Positions 11,243 to 21,350 of a stretch of DNA of 64,000 bases are shown here, one piece after another. The first letter of the stretch is position 1; every line of letters begins with the position of its first letter. This DNA is from Eonycteris spelaea (lineage: Eukaryota; Chordata; Mammalia; Chiroptera; Pteropodidae). The notes under the pieces were generated by a model. It worked only from the letters and a program-made list of their open reading frames with translations, searched no databases and had not been told where the DNA came from. Where the stretch lies: assembly GCA_003508835.1 (NCBI GenBank), contig PUFA01000068.1:8441501-8505500 (forward strand), in the 5' to 3' direction. The translations under genes were made by a program, and so were the position numbers.

Positions 11243-11472
11243 CTGAATGAGTGGTAGCATAGGAGCCAGTTAGACCTAAGTTCAAATTGCCTCATTCATT
11301 TAATCTTGGACAAATTAATTCATCTTCCTGTGCTTCAGTAAGTATCCTTATCTGTAAAATAGAATAATAATAATAATACCTCCCCTCACAAGATTATTTT
11401 GAGGATTAAATAAAATAACAACATGCAAATCTTCTGGCACTTAGTAGTACTCAATAAATGTGTTAGGTGTGA
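11243..11472 (+). mobile_element. MIR SINE, sense
   Basis: 'agccagttagacctaagttc', 'cttcctgtgcttcagtaag', 'tctgtaaaatagaataata', 'gattattttgaggattaaat' and 'tagtagtactcaataaatg' cover nearly the whole element. A small (AAT)n lies at 11365-11379. Confidence 0.88.
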
Positions 11473-12160
11473 GCTCCCGGCCCCATCCAGCCCAACACAC
11501 ATGTATTCACATATTCAGGAGAGGGCCAGAAGCTGATGACACTGAGGGAGTCGTTTTCAGGCAGTTATTGCCGTGAATAGCTTGTGTAGGAGAATTCTTT
11601 TCTCTGGGACCCTGTGAATATGCAACGTCCCAGGAGCTCTTGAATTCTTTCAGAGAGGGATCGAGGGATCAATCCACTTGAGTTATCAAAGACCACATTT
11701 TGTGGTCCTTCCCCTCAGAGACAAAATTGATATTCAACCTGTTTGGAGCAATTCATGTCAGGGAAGCTGAGACGTCCTGGTGGAGTTAAATCTTAATAGT
11801 GGTCGTCTTTTAAAGGGAGAGTTGGGGATTTTCTTAAGGTTGCAAGTTAATTTGGGGGCTTCAGCTTGAGTTCCTAGTCTCTGAGGCCTCTGCACCACCA
11901 TTGAGGGAAGAAACCGTTGGCCCAGGACCATGCAGGTGTGATGTGAGTGTAAGGGAGTTAGTTATCTGTGAAAGGAGAAGGTGGAGAATAGCAAGGAGAG
12001 TCCGGAAAGGAGTTCCTGGCTGTTCTTTGTTATCCCAAAATGCCATGCTTCCCTCTTCATTGTCTTCACTTGTGCCTCTTAAGGGCCTACATAGATTAGA
12101 ATTACCTGAATAGTGCCTGGTGCATGACCGACCTTCATATATGTGGAATGATTAATTCCT
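11473..12160. other. Mostly unique sequence
   Basis: A short L2/MIR-like 3' end, 'tagtgcctggtgcatgac', lies near 12113-12131. Otherwise I see no feature. Confidence 0.45.
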
Positions 12161-12164
12161 TTCT

Positions 12165-12410
12165 CAATATTTATAACTAACATCATTATTAAATAATGTG
12201 TTAAATGTTTTACTGCATTATCTTACTTAACCCTCACAACAACTCAACTATTATTTTCATCATCGTCATCATCCCATTTTATAAATTAGGAAACTGAGGC
12301 TGAGAGAAGTCAGGATGTTGCCCCGGATAACTGAAGTGCAGAGCCAGGGCAAGCAACAGCTAACCTGGCTTGACTTCCAGCCCGGGGCTCATATTACGGA
12401 GTGGCCTACC
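12165..12410 (-). mobile_element. MIR SINE, antisense
   Basis: 'ttacttaaccctcacaacaa', 'ttataaattaggaaactgag' and 'tgcagagccagggcaagc' match antisense MIR. A small (CATCGT)-like expansion sits in the middle. Confidence 0.85.
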
Positions 12411-12863
12411 ATAACTGGATCTTTCTGAGGGCAAGGCTGGAGGCTCATTAGGTTCTGAATTCCAGTGTCTGGCACAAGGAAGAGATGGAAGAGCCCTCCT
12501 TCCTGGCAGCACACGTGGCTGTCTCCCTCCTCTTCCCATTCTCCCAGCACTGCTGCTGCCCCAGCTCGTGTCTGGGCCTGTTCAAGTCAGTTGTGACTGG
12601 TGAGTGGCCACCTCCGCCTTACGCAGGGATGGCAGTGCCCAAGCCTGGGAACCAGGGAGTGCTGCTGTGCTCCACAGAGACTAGCAGAAAGGTCTTTTTT
12701 CTGATACTGGCTGTTTCCCCATGAAACTTGTCTCATGAAGCAAGGAACAGTGTCTGACTAGGCTCATTATCTGTGCTCAGAACACGTCAGGGCATAGGCC
12801 TAGCAAGTCCAAGCGTGGTCTGGAGGAATGCTGTACTGCTCCACTCACCTCCCGCAGCCTCAG

Positions 12864-12877
12864 ACGCCCCCTGCTAC
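12864..12877 (-). promoter_or_regulatory. Candidate CTCF-like site
   Basis: The minus strand reads GTAGCAGGGGGCGT. The core AGCAGGGGGCG is a strong CTCF-type core. The first two bases and the last base depart from CCASYAGRKGGCRS, giving 11 of 14. It lies in non-repeat sequence. Confidence 0.35.
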
Positions 12878-12954
12878 CAAAGGAGAAGCACACAGCCAGA
12901 CAGACAGGGAGTCAGGAGGCACTGGAGATAAAACATGTTGTAAAATAAGATAAT

Positions 12955-13085
12955 CTCTCGCTTTGTAAAGTATGTTGCACTTGGCCAGTATTTTTCTGTG
13001 TATTCTCTCATTATTCTTCACAACAGCCCATTGCAGGGATGGAGGTGGTTATTGCTGCTCAGCTGGGGAGATGAGGTTGTGCTGA
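12955..13085 (-). mobile_element. Weak MIR fragment, antisense
   Basis: 'tctctcattattcttcacaa' followed by 'cagcccattgcaggg' and 'ctggggagatgagg' resembles the middle of antisense MIR. Confidence 0.45.
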
Positions 13086-13112
13086 GCCCTGGGTGCTGTG
13101 GGTTCTCCAACA

Positions 13113-13330
13113 CAGGGCTCCCCAACCCCAACTCCCAGTACCGGTTCATGGCCTGTTAGCTCCAGGATGCACAGCAGGAGTTGAGTGGTGGCCCAGCAAG
13201 AGAACCTTCTTCTTTATTTACAGCTGCTCCACAGCGCTAGCATCACCACCTCAGCTCTGCCTCAGATCATCAGGCATTAGCTTCTCATAGGAGCACTGAT
13301 CCCTGGTGCCAAAAAGTTTGGGAACCACTG
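13113..13330 (+). mobile_element. MER1-type (hAT-Charlie) nonautonomous transposon
   Basis: It starts 'cagggctccccaacccc' and ends 'aagtttgggaaccactg', a pair of hAT-type inverted termini. Between them are 'taccggttcatggcctgtta', 'gcacagcaggagttgag', 'ggcattagcttctcatagga' and 'ccctggtgccaaaaag', all in the MER1 order. The flanking octamers CTCCAACA (13105-13112) and CTCCAGGA (13331-13338) agree at 6 of 8 bases, as expected for a decayed 8-bp target duplication. It has no coding capacity. Confidence 0.85.
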
Positions 13331-13339
13331 CTCCAGGAG

Positions 13340-13500
13340 AGGTCTCAGGGCTGGAAGGAACTGTGATATCTTCCCCTCTAATCTCCTCCTAACCTAAGCC
13401 CAAAGAGGGACAGAGTTTTCTGCAGCTCATACAAGTGGCAGGTGACAAAGCCAGGGCTTAAACCTGAAACCCACTGACTGCGAAGGCCATGTTCTTCCCT
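13340..13500 (-). mobile_element. MIR3/L3-like fragment, antisense
   Basis: 'gggctggaaggaactgtgat', 'cccaaagagggacagag' and 'acaaagccagggcttaaacc' give the same order as the copies at 9055-9220 and 23290-23460. Confidence 0.6.
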
Positions 13501-14095
13501 GCTGTTGAATGGGGATGTCTGAGAGAGGAGAGAGAACACCTGGATAGCCACTGGTCCCAGAGCAGTGGGTTGAATCTGGGAGTCTCAAGGAGGACAGCAT
13601 GCAGGTTCGGAGAAATATTGGCCATCAGGCTTCCTTGCACTTGTGTTTTTTCATGAAGGTCGTGAGGTGAGTTCTGATCCAGCCATGCCCAACAGAGGGT
13701 TGGGGTGGGTAGATGGAGCAGAAGTGGATAATGTGTTTAGTGAGTCTGGAACACTCTAAAGAGAGGATGTTTTTTGTGCTGGTTTAGAAACCTCACCAGA
13801 TGTCTGCAATTATGGAAAGGGATAATGCCTAATTCCCCAAAACAAGCTCACCAGAATGTTAGCATACAAAATAAGGAAGAGGCTCAGCAGGAAAGCAATA
13901 AAACCAAGGAGCTGGACCTTCAGAGATATTGAGGGTGGGGTTCGGCTCAGCCTCCTGGATAGTTTCCTTAAAAACAAAGGTCTGCTTGCAACCCGCTCTA
14001 CTTAGTGATTTTTTTATGGCTTCTCTTTGCCCTCCAGAAGTTGAAACTTATCATTGTATCATAGATGGTCCTGTATTATCTCTTTCTCAGAAGAA
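13501..14095. other. No feature recognised
   Basis: About 600 bases with no repeat, gene or RNA that I can support. A G-rich patch lies at 13697-13710. Confidence 0.5.
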
Positions 14096-14097
14096 TT

Positions 14098-14365
14098 TGT
14101 CATTAACAGCAAAGAGCTTGGGCTCTGGGTTCAAATCCTGCCTCTCTTCATTTCTGAGGAATGTCACCTGTGGCAAGTTTCTTAACCACCCTGTGCCTCT
14201 GAAACTTCATGTGTAATTTGGGCATGACAATTTATTGTTAGCATCAAGTGAGCGAGTACACATAAAACTCCTGGCACAGTGCCTAGCCCATAGTTAGTGT
14301 TCCAGTCAGTTATATTATCATTAGCAGCAACAATGGTAGTAGCTGTAATCATAGTACTTCTGGGC
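14098..14365 (+). mobile_element. MIR SINE, full length, sense
   Basis: 'gcttgggctctgggttcaaa' and 'tcctgcctctcttca' are the tRNA-related head. 'gtggcaagtttcttaacc', 'tcctggcacagtgcctag' and a tail with 'attatcattagcagc' complete the element. Confidence 0.88.
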
Positions 14366-15385
14366 TCCTGGGCCCTTACAGATGCTCTTCCCTCAGGGCA
14401 AGAGCCCTTTGGATACTTCAAACCTGTCAAAATCCTTCCTATTCACCCAGGTCCACCTGGAAGATCAGCTCCGCAACTGCCTGCTCTGACGCAGGTGGTG
14501 GCCTTGCTGCTGCCTCTCTCCCACAGTGGGGATCCACAGAGCCCCTGCTGGCTTCTCAGCACTCATTGCACTTTCCTGAGCACATGGAGGCATTTCTGTG
14601 CGTCCCAGCTGGGGCCTCTTGGGGGAAGGTGTGTCTGAGTGACAGGCAGCCCCCAGTGAATGTCTGTAGCATGAATCTGTCGCTGCCTGATGCTCTGCCC
14701 AGAACTAGGAAATTCGCAAATGCTGTTTGCAGGGGTTGAGGCAAAGAAAGTAGAGCTGCATGGGCAAGGATGTAGGAGGCACACTGGAAGCCAGGGCAAC
14801 ACCTGTCTGCCCTGCACCTGGCAGCGACAGATTGTATCAGGGCCTCATTATCCACCCCCTGAAAACAAAATTCCCACTCAGCTTTAACCTCAAATACGAA
14901 GAAAGTTGCCAGTTTTTTTCAGTTGCCTTCAGCTGCCACTCTCTATTCCAGCATGGTTCAGGCAGCCACTTTGCTGCAACTCTGAATTTCCTCAAGGGCC
15001 TTGCATGAGGAGATGCCATATTTCATCCTGTCTACCTTGAGCGCTGCCCCATTTTCTTCTGCCTTCTTAGTAATTTGTACATTTGGGGGCAACCCACCCA
15101 CACACCCAGACTGGGGAAAGAGCTCTGCGACCAGAGTGGGGATTCCCCCTAAACACTTGCCCCAGAGACAGAAGAACTTAGATAGGCTTCCTTGCGCCCA
15201 TGTCAGGCTTAGGGCCTCCAAGCGAGTAGGTGCCCAAGTCCCACTTCCTAAGTACCAGAGCGGTCAGGGGCCCAGAGCCTTGGCTTCAGTTGTCCCCTGA
15301 GCTCTGCACTCTGGACTGCCCCCTTAAGCACAGTGACTGCACAAGGCCAGACAGACCAGCCAGCAGTAGTGGTACCTCTTTCTTC
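14366..15385. other. GC-moderate unique sequence without recognised feature
   Basis: Several overlapping short frames occur on both strands (all 113 residues or less) and none has a domain. A C/T-rich part near 14430-14620 could be a very decayed sense L2. Confidence 0.4.
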
Positions 15386-15389
15386 TTTC

Positions 15390-15495
15390 CTTTCTTTATG
15401 TCAATTATGAAATATTTTTTGCATCAAAAAGGATAAATAATACATTGACTGTCCAAATACCCACCACCAATTAAAGAATTAAAATATTGCAAGTA
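15390..15495 (-). mobile_element. Outer antisense LINE fragment, left part
   Basis: 'ttatgaaatattttttgcat' followed by 'gataaataatacattgactg' and 'atacccaccaccaattaaag' continues at 16121 with 'tttaaaagaaacattatag' and 'atacaattgaag'. The two halves read as one old LINE 3' region that was interrupted. Confidence 0.55.
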
Positions 15496-16108
15496 TTGTA
15501 ATAACCCAAAACTGGAATAAGTCCAGATGTCCTTCAAAAAGTAAATGGTGAAACAAACCGTAGTATATTTGTATCACAGAATACTACTCAGCCATGAAAA
15601 GGAGTGAACTACTGATGCCTGCAACAACTTAGATGAATACCCAGGGAATTATGCTATAAAAATAAAAGCCAATCCCCAAAGATTATATACTGTATGATTC
15701 CACTGATATAACATTTTTTAAACGACAGAATTTAAAATGGCAGAATTTAGTATTTGAGAATGTTTAGGAACAGGGCAAGGGGTAGGAGAGGGGGTAGGGT
15801 TATAAGAGGGCAGCACAAGGAATCCTTGAACTGTTCAGCATCTTGACTGTGATGGTGGAAACACAGGCAATAAAACCAGAACTTAACACATGTGCACATG
15901 AATACAAGCAAAACTAAGGAAACCTGAATAGGGGCGGTAGATTGTATCAATACCAGTGTCCTGGTTGTGGTAATATATTATGCCTTTGCAAGATGGTACC
16001 TTTGTCAAACACTGGCTGAAGTGCGTAAGAGGCCTCTCTGTATTATTTCTCACAAATTTATGTGAATCTTCAATTGTCTCAATAAAAATTTCAATTAAAA
16101 AATAAAAG
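15496..16108 (+). mobile_element. L1 LINE 3' end with A-rich tail, inserted in an older repeat
   Basis: The sense L1 order is clear: 'gtccagatgtccttcaaaaa', 'atactactcagccatgaaaa', 'atactgtatgattccactga', 'gcatcttgactgtgatggtg', 'ttatgcctttgcaagatgg', 'ggcctctctgtattatttct', and an A-rich tail with AATAAA. It is 5' truncated. The 12-mers at 15484-15495 and 16109-16120 (ATATTGCAAGTA and ATATTGTAAGTA) form a target-site duplication with one mismatch. Confidence 0.9.
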
Positions 16109-16690
16109 ATATTGTAAGTAACTTTTTAAAAGAAACATTATAGATACAATTGAAGACTCAGTCCCCCCACCCCCACCCCAACTTATATCTCTCCTTCCTA
16201 AGAAGCAGCCAGTGTCTGGCATTTGGTATTGATCATTCCCATACATGTTTTTATATTTTTATTACATATGCATAAGTAATGTACAATATTCGGTATGTTT
16301 TTAAATGATTTATTCATTCTATTTTGTTGGAATTTAAGCACTGTGTATAATCTAGGGCATAGAGTTTATTTAGTCTTTCTCTTACTGATAGACTTGGTTA
16401 TTTCCAGTCTTCTGGTATGAACTGTGTTGTCATGGACATTTCTGCTCATGTCTCCTTGTACCATGAGCAAGAGTTCATCCAGATTATACCCTAGGGGCAC
16501 ATAGAATGGCTGGGTCATAGTGTATTTTCACTTCTAAGCACTGCCAAACTTCTGTCCAAATTATACCTACCTATTTATTCTCCTTCAAGCAGTGTATCAG
16601 AATATCTGGGTCTGTACATCTTTGTCAATGTGATAATATTAAACTTTTTAATTTTTGCCGACCCAGTGGTGTGAAGTACTATCCTCCTGT
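16109..16690 (-). mobile_element. Outer antisense LINE fragment, right part
   Basis: 'attcccatacatgtttttat', 'tgtctccttgtaccatgagc', 'tgtatcagaatatctggg' and 'ttttgccgacccagtggtg' match a common antisense old-LINE 3' region. It continues the left part at 15390-15495. Confidence 0.65.
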
Positions 16691-16923
16691 TTAAATTCCC
16701 TTTGCTTTCTTACCCATGAATCATAATTATCTGTGCTTACCACAGGACAGCAGTCTGCCCTAGCTGTGTCAGCTGAAATTGTATGGCTGTGGCCACTAAA
16801 AGAAAAGGGGAGAAGAGAGGGAGAGGTCAGTGTCCTCTTGCATCTCAGTGCCTCTTGTTCTGAAGGACTGTTAAAGGTCATCTTGTCCTTTCTAATCTGT
16901 CTATTCCTGAGTCCCCTCTACCC

Positions 16924-17092
16924 CACTGTTTCTCAGACCTCACTGTGCAGCAGAATCACCTGGAGAGCTTGTAAAACACAGGGCGCAGTTTCTCATTCAG
17001 TACCTCTGGGGTAAAACACCAGAATTTGCTTTTCCAACAAGATCCCTGGCAATGCTAATGCTGCTGCTCCAGCATCATAGTGAGAACCACTG
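16924..17092 (+). mobile_element. MER5A hAT transposon, sense
   Basis: 'cactgtttctcagacctcac', 'gcagaatcacctggagagct', 'tgtaaaacacag', 'ctggcaatgctaatgctgct' and terminal 'gtgagaaccactg' are MER5A end to end. The flanking octamers CTCTACCC and CTCTGCAG share 5 of 8 bases, so the target duplication is doubtful. Confidence 0.9.
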
Positions 17093-17294
17093 CTCTGCAG
17101 CGTGGTACCCAGCAGCCACCCTACCTCTGCTCTCCTGTGTCCTAGGATGGGGACTCCCCCTCCCGAGGTAGTGCTTCCACCCTTGGGCAGATCTTCCTCA
17201 GATGGAGTTTGAAACCTGTCACCCTGTGGCTTCCTCCCACTCTCCATATTTCTTCCTTTTAGATTCCATGGCACATACAAATACTTGAAGGTGA

Positions 17295-17405
17295 GAATAA
17301 TAACAGCTACCTCCTCTTGCCAGGCACTGGGCTGAGCACTTTACAGATAACGTCTCATTGATTTCCTCAACCATATCGGAATTAAAATATTCTTTCTACC
17401 TCACT
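17295..17405 (-). mobile_element. MIR SINE fragment, antisense
   Basis: 'aataacagctacctcctctt' then 'gccaggcactgggctgagca' and 'ctttacagataac' is the antisense MIR opening. The copy stops early. Confidence 0.75.
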
Positions 17406-17498
17406 AGACCACTTTCGTAAAAATCAAAAGAATCAAAAAATTAGAAATTACTTTTTAACCATATAAACCATTAGGGTTTTGTTTTTGTTTTAAAGCTC

Positions 17499-17883
17499 TG
17501 TATGAATTTGCTTGGGCTGCTATAAAATACCACAGACATGATGGGTTAAACAACAGAAATTTATTTTTCCATAATTCTAGATGCTAGAAGTCCAGGATCA
17601 GGGTGCCAATTGGCTGTGTTTCTTTTGAGGCCCCTCTCAGTTAGGCTTACAGATGGCCACCTTCTCACTATGTCCTCATTTGGTCATCCCTATGTTTGTG
17701 TTGTCCTAATCTCTCCTTATAAGGATACCAGTCATATTATATTAGGGCCCACCCACACGACCTCATTTTAACTTAGTACCTCTTTAAAGGCTCTACCTCC
17801 AAATAAAGTCACTTTTTTGAGGTATTGGGGGTATAGCATCAACATATGAATTGGAAGGGATGGCAAATATCCAACCCATAACA
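17499..17883 (-). mobile_element. MLT1-type (ERVL-MaLR) solo LTR, antisense
   Basis: It opens 'tgtatgaatttgcttgggct' and 'gctataaaataccac', and contains 'aacagaaatttattttt', 'agatggccaccttctcacta', 'gggcccacccacacgacctc' and 'ccaaataaagtcac'. It closes 'caacccataaca'. This is the reverse complement of an MLT1/MST LTR. No internal retroviral sequence is present. Confidence 0.88.
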
Positions 17884-17894
17884 AACTTCTAATT

Positions 17895-17985
17895 GAAGGT
17901 TGATTGATGACTAGTTATGTGACTATGGAGAAGTCATCTAACCTTTCTGAGCCTTGTTTTCTTCAACAGAGCCCAGCTTGTAATA
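17895..17985 (+). mobile_element. MIR SINE core fragment, sense
   Basis: 'actagttatgtgactatgga' followed by 'taacctttctgagccttg' and 'ttttcttc' matches the sense MIR core. Confidence 0.7.
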
Positions 17986-18400
17986 CTTCTAGGAACAGTA
18001 AAAGGATCGAAATGGAGGGGGAAAAGATGTTTCAACTTCCTAGGGAACTGGATTTGGAAAATAAGGTGATCAGGATGGAATCTGACTGAGAATCAGAGAA
18101 GGGCGGCCCTTGTCTAGGCACCCCTTTAGGCTAGAGGCACGGGGCCCTGACTCACCAGAAGAGGGATTCTGCAGAGGAATCTTGGCATTGTTGTATGGTT
18201 CCAGAGCTCACTGAGGCTTTGTGGATGAGGCAAGAGACAGGATTCCTTGGGCCATCACATGAGAGAGGCTTGCCAGCTTGCACCCTCCACTCTCCATTGA
18301 GCAGTTGAACTACTAATCTGCAGGATCTCCAACTAGGATGCTGCCATTAGAGCCCTCTCTGTGAATTCCAGAACTTTCCAGAGAAGGGTGGTGGGAAAAC
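17986..18400. other. No feature recognised
   Basis: About 415 bases of unique-looking sequence with no support for a gene. Confidence 0.5.
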
Positions 18401-18402
18401 AT

Positions 18403-18487
18403 GAGTGTTAGAAACAAGCTAAATATCCATCAATAAGGGAATCATTAACTCAATTATAGTTTAATAGAGTTTGTTATTTTTAATAAG
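18403..18487 (+). mobile_element. Old L1-like LINE fragment, left part
   Basis: 'aagctaaatatccatcaata' followed by 'agggaatcattaa' is the sense LINE motif aaatgtccatcaataggggaatggtt. It seems to resume at 18690 after a MIR. Confidence 0.55.
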
Positions 18488-18690
18488 CAGTTATTTTAAA
18501 AAGCACCACACTTTATAACAATCCTGAGATGGGTACTATTATTGACCCCATTTCATAAATGTGAAAGCTGAGCTTAAAGAGTTTAAGTGGCTGCCCATGG
18601 CCACGAAATCGATGTGACAGAGCCAGAACTTGAACTGAGATCTTTCTGAAGCAAAGCTTATGTGTTTAACCTCTATACTATACTCACATT
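18488..18690 (-). mobile_element. MIR SINE, antisense, inside a LINE fossil
   Basis: 'cctgagatgggtactattat', 'ccatttcataaatgtgaaag', 'agagccagaacttgaactga' and 'aacctctatactatact' form a near-complete antisense MIR. Confidence 0.8.
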
Positions 18691-18860
18691 ACAACATCAT
18701 GCTGTAGAAGAATACTAAATGACACAGGAAGATACCTTCGATATGATATTCATTTTAAAAAGAAAAAAAGATATAAAGAGAGGGGAGGAGAGACTACTTT
18801 GGATGTTTTTCATAATACCTAGAATAAATATATGTTACTTTAGAAATCAATGAAAAATGT
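18691..18860 (+). mobile_element. Old L1-like LINE fragment, right part
   Basis: 'gacacaggaagataccttcg' followed by 'atatgatattcattttaaaa' and 'taaatatatgttactttag' resembles the sense LINE 3' end (acatggaaagatgtccatgatatat, ttaagtgaaaaa). Confidence 0.5.
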
Positions 18861-18864
18861 ATTT

Positions 18865-18935
18865 AAAAGTGGAAATAGAGCAAAGGGTTTGGAAGGAGAC
18901 AAATCTGAGTGAGAATGCCCAGCTGTGGCACTCCC
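18865..18935 (+). mobile_element. Weak MIR head fragment, sense
   Basis: 'ggtttggaaggagacaaatc' followed by 'tgagtgagaatgcccagctg' resembles the tRNA-related MIR head. Only about 60 bases are visible. Confidence 0.35.
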
Positions 18936-19530
18936 CAGCATCCTGAGCCACTGCCCTATCTCTGGATCCTTCTAAAGGATTCTGGGACCGGTGGGGAGAG
19001 ACAAGGAGTGAGAAAACCTACCTGATTGGGGTTCTATTTTTGAAAGATGTCTGACTGCATCCCCAGAGACAGAGCTCAGTGTATTTCCCTGAATAACCAC
19101 TGCTATTTTTAGAGGGTGCCAATGAACTGTACCCGAGAGAGTGAGAGAGAGGAACGACTGGGCGCTCTGGAGACCCTGTAGGTCCTGGGCTGGATCTCAG
19201 TCTTTTTCTCTAAAGATGTCTCCCTAGGAAGTTTCTCATCAACCTTGCTGTGTTCTTGGTTGGCACGGTGAAGCTGCTAGTGTCCCTTATGCTCTGAGGG
19301 CAGAGAAGGCGGAGGCACCACCCTGAAGTGACCACTCTGCTCACTCTGGAATGATATGCTCTTTACAAGTGTTGTCAGCTCCTGGGGCACAGGAGGTGTC
19401 TAGACTTGATGTCTTTGCCATGGCAGGAAAGCAGTCAGGAGAGGAACACTGTGTGGGGGCAAAGCTTTCAGGATGTATTTGTGAAAAATTTTTAGAGATG
19501 AGCAGAAATCACTAGAGATTAGAGACAGGT
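18936..19530. other. Unique sequence with one MEF2-type motif
   Basis: CTATTTTTAG at 19103-19112 fits the MEF2 consensus YTAWWWWTAR exactly. A match this short occurs often by chance. I see no gene. Confidence 0.4.
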
Positions 19531-19534
19531 AGAA

Positions 19535-19670
19535 TCATGGATTCTTAGAGTACAAGGTCACCATATCCAGCTGCCCTGCTCAAGTGCCCTGTACTTGAAC
19601 ACCTCCATCAAAGAGGCACTTACCCTGAGAGAGTCCTTCCCACTTCTGGGTTGTTGGTGGTTTGCAGATT
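19535..19670 (-). mobile_element. L3/CR1-like LINE 3' fragment, antisense
   Basis: 'tagaatcatggattcttaga', 'acttgaacacctccatcaaa' and 'gagagagtccttcccacttc' follow the antisense L3 3' region that I remember. Confidence 0.55.
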
Positions 19671-19714
19671 TGTTCCAAGAAGTGCCATATCCTGCCCAGC
19701 ATTCATAATAATTA

Positions 19715-19875
19715 AAGATCAATAATGGTGATGGTGAGCTTGTATTGCCTGCTTACTACATTATCAGATAGTATTGTGGGTATTCCATCTATATTTCCTC
19801 ATTTAATCTTCACAATAGCATTCTGAGTTAGCTACATTATTATTCCTGTTTTTCAGATGAGGCTGAACCAATGCC
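19715..19875 (-). mobile_element. MIR SINE, antisense
   Basis: 'cctcatttaatcttcacaat', 'tacattattattcctg' and 'tttcagatgaggctgaa' are antisense MIR. A second copy follows at once. Confidence 0.8.
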
Positions 19876-19884
19876 TAATGCACG

Positions 19885-20165
19885 ATAACAATGACAACAA
19901 AACGTTTATGTAGTACTCAGTGTGTTCCAGGCACTCCTCTAAGTAGTTTATATGAATTAACTAATTAAATGTCATCTTCACAAAAACTCAGAGGTACATA
20001 GTATTATCATCTTCTCCAGTCTGGAGGCAGGGACGCTAAAGCACAGAGAGATTAGGGATGTGCCCTAAAATCACAGAGCTCGTAAGTGGCTGAGGCAGGA
20101 TGTAAACACTGGCATCCAGTGGCCATGCTTTTAACTGCCAAGACCACATTATTCTGCCTGTCCAT
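19885..20165 (-). mobile_element. MIR SINE, full length, antisense
   Basis: 'tgtgttccaggcactcctct', 'aattaaatgtcatcttcaca', 'gctaaagcacagagagatta' and 'tcacagagctcgtaagtggc', then the head remnant 'ttaactgccaagaccac'. Confidence 0.9.
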
Positions 20166-20590
20166 GATTTGTGTCATGAGTGTCTGACCCCTGCCTACTT
20201 CTCTACTCTCATCCTGACCCATTACTCTCCTTTTTTCTTTGTTCCACACACACTGGCTGTCGTTCAGTTCTTTCCATTGCCAAGCCCTATCTGGTGTCAG
20301 AAACTCTTCCAGACTCTGTCCCCTCTTCTCCTGGCTACGACCTCCTAGCCATTCCTGCTTCAGGCTTCAGTTTCCTTGTCACTTCCTTAAAATGGTGCTC
20401 CGGTTTCCCCAGACCAGGTCAATCTCTTGTTACCTTTCCTCCCAGTATTCTTCAAGGTCCTACGCCTCACCCGCTCCACTCAGAATGGCAGTTCCCTGAA
20501 GGCAGGACAGTACCACCCGCAGCCCACTGCTTCCCCAGCATTCTGCTCTGTGCCTGACACAGTAGGTGCTCAGTAAGTACTTGCCCATCA
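20166..20590 (+). mobile_element. L2 LINE 3' region, sense
   Basis: A C/T-rich body with 'ctttccattgccaagcc' and 'agaatggcagttccctgaag' leads to 'ggcaggacag' and terminal 'tgacacagtaggtgctcagt'. This is the L2 3' end in order. Confidence 0.8.
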
Positions 20591-20772
20591 AGTTCATGGA
20601 AGCAGGGCTAGAAACAGGGCTGACACCAGCCTCTCATCGACTCAGCCCACTTTACTGAGAGCACATTGAGTCACTCTGAACAGTCAGGTGATTGCCTCCT
20701 CACGTAACAGCACCCAGTTGAGAGGGGAGGAAACCAAGATTGTGGGAAGGGAAGAGTTAAGGGAAGAATGAA

Positions 20773-20905
20773 GCAGAGGTTCCCAGCCCTAGCCGCTTAC
20801 TTGAATCATCTGGGAGCCTTAGCAAACATCTCAGCCTGGCCCAACCGAGGCTGTTGGAACCAGAACTACTGATGGTGGAGCCTCAGCGCTTTTTACATGT
20901 TCTGT
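20773..20905 (+). mobile_element. MER5-type hAT transposon fragment, sense
   Basis: 'gaggttcccagccctagccg', 'ttgaatcatctgggagcctt' and 'cagaactactgatggtgg' match the 5' two thirds of a MER5-like element. The 3' end is lost. Confidence 0.7.
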
Positions 20906-21084
20906 TTCCTGAGGCTGTTCCTCCTAGAGTGTGTTTTGGAGGCCAAGCCATCCAGAGAGTAGAGTTTTTAGACGACCTAGTTCAGTCTCATTGTGCAGTG
21001 AATGGTTCCTCTACATGTTGCAGCCTACGTGAAGGGTCTGGCCTTGCAGAAGCCAAAGATTAGGGCAGTAGTTGAATAATAATC
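20906..21084. other. No feature recognised
   Basis: Short unique segment between repeats. Confidence 0.5.
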
Positions 21085-21350
21085 ATCTTCAGCGTTTAAT
21101 AACAACAGCTGTTTTTTTTTCGTTTTGTTTGTTTGTTTGTTTTTTAAGTAAGCAGCGTGCCAGGCCTTTTGCGTCATTCTCTTACTTAATCCCCGAGAAT
21201 GCCTGCAAATTGGGGAGGTTGTGGGGTGGTGCCATTTTCAAAAAAAGGATATTCAGGCTCAGTGTCTAGCCAAGGTCACACAGCAGGGTCACGGCAGAGC
21301 CCAAGCCTGTGCTCCTGGTGACCTGCAGTCTGCAGCATCTCGTCTTCTGT
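21085..21350 (-). mobile_element. MIR SINE, antisense, with T/GTTT expansion
   Basis: 'gcgtttaataacaacagctg', then a T-rich (GTTT)n at 21113-21145, then 'gccaggccttttgcgtcatt', 'ccaaggtcacacagcagggt' and 'cacggcagagcccaagc'. Confidence 0.82.

Noticed and set aside
16156..16182. C-rich run as a G-quadruplex on the minus strand
   Set aside because: Only three G runs are separable, which is too few for a standard quadruplex.
17499..17883. Possible complete endogenous retrovirus
   Set aside because: Only solo LTRs are present. No internal gag, pol or env sequence lies between any pair of LTRs in the window.
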